A stretch of DNA of 8,122 nucleotides from Chloroflexota bacterium. GTDB lineage: Bacteria > Chloroflexota > Dormibacteria > Dormibacterales > Dormibacteraceae. Both the position numbers and the translations under genes were made by a program. The notes beneath the pieces were generated by a model, which saw nothing but the letters and a program-made list of their open reading frames with translations, had not been told where the DNA came from and made no database searches. Below are positions 6,367 to 8,122 of the stretch, one piece after another (positions within the stretch are counted from its first letter, which is position 1; each line of letters starts with the position of its first letter). The stretch covers positions 1 to 8,122 of the forward strand of contig VBFW01000040.1 in NCBI GenBank assembly GCA_005880525.1, in the 5' to 3' direction.

Positions 6367-7397
6367 GCCGCTTTCGCGACGAGATCGGCCAGGAGCCTGA
6401 CCTGGCCGCGCGCCTGGTCGAGTCGTCGCAGGACGCGCTCAAGGCGATAGCGAAGGCGTTCAAGGACAGAAAGACCCGCGGCTTCGTGATCGCCGCCCGA
6501 GGCAGCTCCGACCACGCCGCCGACTACGCGCGCTACCTGTTCGGCCGCCGGCAACGAGCGCTTGTCTCATTGGCCGCCCCGTCGATGTTCACGCACTACG
6601 CGAGCCCGCCCAACCTCGATGGTCAGTGCGTGATCGGAATCTCTCAATCAGGCGCGTCGCCGGACGTGATCTCCGTCATCGAGGAGGCGAAGCGTCAGGG
6701 CGCAATGTCGGTGGCCATCACCAACGTGGAGAAGTCGCCGCTCGCGGCCGCTGCCGAGTTCGTGCTGCCGATGCTCGCGGGCCCCGAGCTGAGCGTGCCC
6801 GCGTCGAAGACTTACCTCACGAGCCTCATCGCGCTGGCCCTGCTTTCAGCCGCCATCACGCCCGATCACGATTTCGAGCAAGGCCTGGCGGTGCTGCCTG
6901 ACAGGCTGCGCGGCGCGATCACCGCCGAGCCGGACGTGGCGCGGATCGCGCATGCGATCGTCGGGCCACGCGCGATAGTGCTCGCGCGTGGCTTCAACCT
7001 GTGCACGGCGGAAGAGATCGCCCTCAAGCTGACCGAGACGAGCTACGTGCTCGCGCGCGCGTGGTCGATCGCGGATTTCGTGCACGGCCCCGTTGCAGTG
7101 GTCGAGCCGGCATTTCCGGTGCTGCTGGTGGGCGCCGGCGGATCGGTGTCGGCCGACGTCGACGCAATCGCGGCGAGGCTGTCCGACTCCAGCTGCGCGG
7201 TCGTCGGGCTGTTTGACGCAGCATCGGCTCCGCTCGACGCGAAGTCATCGGTGCGCATCGACAGCGGGCTTCCCGAGGAGCTCACCCCGATGACGCTGAT
7301 CGTGCTCGGGCAGCTGCTCGCCAACCAGGTGGCGCTCGCGCGCGGGGTGGACCCCGACGCGCCGCGCGCGCTGCACAAGGTCACCCGAACCTGGTGA
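6363..7397 (+). CDS. Double-SIS sugar isomerase/deaminase, GlmS C-terminal-like (probable glucosamine-6-phosphate deaminase, NagB-II type)
   Basis: The 344-residue protein corresponds to the isomerase half of GlmS, two SIS domains with no N-terminal glutaminase domain. It is therefore expected to run the catabolic direction: glucosamine-6-phosphate to fructose-6-phosphate plus ammonia. SIS-1 has RGSSDHAADYARYLFG (from R46) and the sugar-phosphate loop I93-S-Q-S-G97. VPASKTYLTSLIALALL follows. SIS-2 has ARGFNLCTAEEIALKL and the HGP motif. Residues matching the E. coli GlmS isomerase triad are kept: E225 (Glu488), H241 (His504) and K339 (Lys603), with nearly identical spacing. The C-terminus DAPRALHKVTRTW is typical of the family. 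The gene overlaps nagA by ATGA and the kinase by GTGA, filling the step after NagA, and no hexameric-type NagB is seen here. AgaS-like tagatose/galactosamine activity is the main alternative; MurQ and NagA next door favour glucosamine. Confidence 0.85.
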   Translation: MSRFRDEIGQEPDLAARLVESSQDALKAIAKAFKDRKTRGFVIAARGSSDHAADYARYLFGRRQRALVSLAAPSMFTHYASPPNLDGQCVIGISQSGASPDVISVIEEAKRQGAMSVAITNVEKSPLAAAAEFVLPMLAGPELSVPASKTYLTSLIALALLSAAITPDHDFEQGLAVLPDRLRGAITAEPDVARIAHAIVGPRAIVLARGFNLCTAEEIALKLTETSYVLARAWSIADFVHGPVAVVEPAFPVLLVGAGGSVSADVDAIAARLSDSSCAVVGLFDAASAPLDAKSSVRIDSGLPEELTPMTLIVLGQLLANQVALARGVDPDAPRALHKVTRTW

Positions 7398-8122
7398 AAC
7401 CGGGCGCCGAGGCGCCTCTCGTTCTCGGTCTCGACATCGGCGGAAGCTCGAGCCGCGCGCGACTCGCGGAAGGCGGCCGCACATTGTCAGAAGCTTCGGC
7501 GCCTGGCGCCAATGTCGCGCTGATCGATCCGGGCGTGGTCGAGGAACGCCTGACCTCGCTCATCGAACAGCTTGGATCGCCGCACCCGGCAACCTGCTGC
7601 GCGGGCGCTGCCGGCGCGGAGGTCCCCGCGGGCAAGCGCCGGCTCGAAGAGCTGCTCGCGAGGCTGCTGCCCGGCGCGAGCGTGCTGGTGGTGCACGACA
7701 CCCGGCTCATCCTGGCCGCCGCGGGCCTCGACGTCGGGATCGCGCTCATCGCAGGCACCGGGTCGGTCGCGTACGCGCGCAACGACGATGGCCACGAGGC
7801 GCGGGCCGGCGGGTGGGGATGGATGCTGGGCGACGAGGGCAGCGGCGCATGGATCGTGCGCGAGGCTCTGCGCGAGCTGATGCGCCGCCGCGAGGAAGGC
7901 GTCCAGCTCAGCGTCCTCGGCGAGCGAATGCTCGTCGCCACTGAGAGCGACGATCTGCTCGAGACCATCTCGCGCGTCCAGCTCTACCACGAGGCCGGGC
8001 AGTGGGCGGCCCTCGCCGGCGAGGTGTTCGACTCGCTTGCGCTCGACGCGGGCGCGGCCCGAATCATCGACAGCGCCGCCGACGCGCTTGCCTCGCTCGC
8101 TTTGCGTGCGGGTGCGAAGGTG
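7394..8122 (+). CDS. BadF/BadG-type amino-sugar kinase (GlcNAc/MurNAc kinase-like), 3'-truncated
   Basis: This protein belongs to the ASKHA ATPase superfamily, BadF/BadG/BcrA branch, which includes N-acetylglucosamine kinases and the MurNAc/GlcNAc kinase MurK. It would phosphorylate free sugars released by NagZ at the 6-hydroxyl, using ATP, to feed MurQ and NagA. Visible motifs over 243 codons: the phosphate-1 loop LGLDIGGSSSRARL (D14), VVHDTRLILAAAG with D102 as likely catalytic or sugar-contacting Asp, the phosphate-2 loop A120-G-T-G-S124, and the family signature GGWGWMLGDEGSGAW (139-153). The frame is still open at the window end; full members run about 300-330 residues, so the adenosine motif lies outside. 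The GTG start at 7394 overlaps the SIS stop by GTGA. Its SD is poor (AAGG at 7377-7380, 13 nt away), so it may depend on reinitiation. GlcNAc versus MurNAc preference cannot be read from the sequence; the MurQ context suggests it handles MurNAc or both. Confidence 0.88.
   Translation, partial: MKPGAEAPLVLGLDIGGSSSRARLAEGGRTLSEASAPGANVALIDPGVVEERLTSLIEQLGSPHPATCCAGAAGAEVPAGKRRLEELLARLLPGASVLVVHDTRLILAAAGLDVGIALIAGTGSVAYARNDDGHEARAGGWGWMLGDEGSGAWIVREALRELMRRREEGVQLSVLGERMLVATESDDLLETISRVQLYHEAGQWAALAGEVFDSLALDAGAARIIDSAADALASLALRAGAKV

Noticed and set aside
7048..7066. CG-alternating tracts such as the one near 7050, as Z-DNA or repeat elements
   Set aside because: They are short, in frame with coding sequence and explained by GCG/CGC codons in a GC-rich genome.

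Overview
The window is one dense, GC-rich stretch (roughly two-thirds G+C by eye) with every gene on the + strand and almost no non-coding DNA. Base composition, frequent GTG starts, a CUT1-type sugar ABC importer with no ATPase gene beside it, and strong GGAGG ribosome sites point to a high-GC Gram-positive-type bacterium. An actinobacterium, or a soil lineage such as Dormibacterota/Chloroflexota, would fit. No rRNA or other marker gene is present, so the lineage is an inference.

Layout: (1) the 3' part of a sugar-binding lipoprotein gene (3-1157, cut by the window start); (2) a 26-nt gap with a strong Shine-Dalgarno site and an unusually long potential hairpin; (3) two membrane permeases (1184-2155, 2152-2979); (4) a GH3 beta-N-acetylglucosaminidase of the NagZ type (2976-4394); (5) N-acetylmuramic acid 6-phosphate etherase MurQ (4391-5248); (6) N-acetylglucosamine-6-phosphate deacetylase NagA (5245-6366); (7) a double-SIS protein resembling the isomerase half of GlmS, probably a glucosamine-6-phosphate deaminase (6363-7397); (8) a BadF/BadG-type amino-sugar kinase (7394 to the window end, cut).

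Read together, the genes form a nearly complete route for salvaging peptidoglycan amino sugars. A GlcNAc/MurNAc-containing saccharide is imported by the ABC system. The signal-less NagZ cleaves it in the cytoplasm, the kinase phosphorylates the free sugars, and MurQ removes the lactyl ether from MurNAc-6-P to give GlcNAc-6-P. NagA deacetylates that to GlcN-6-P, and the SIS protein would convert GlcN-6-P to fructose-6-P. This is an ABC-plus-kinase version of a pathway better known with PTS uptake. The substrate is inferred from the enzymes, not from the transporter itself.

Six consecutive gene junctions are 4-nt ATGA or GTGA overlaps, so translation of genes 2 to 8 is probably coupled. The only real spacer is between the binding protein and the first permease. 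There the Shine-Dalgarno site and start codon can pair with a complementary segment about 60 nt downstream. This hairpin could set the ratio of binding protein to the rest of the operon, and it is the most unusual non-coding signal in the window. No promoter, terminator, transcription regulator, tRNA, CRISPR or mobile element was found.
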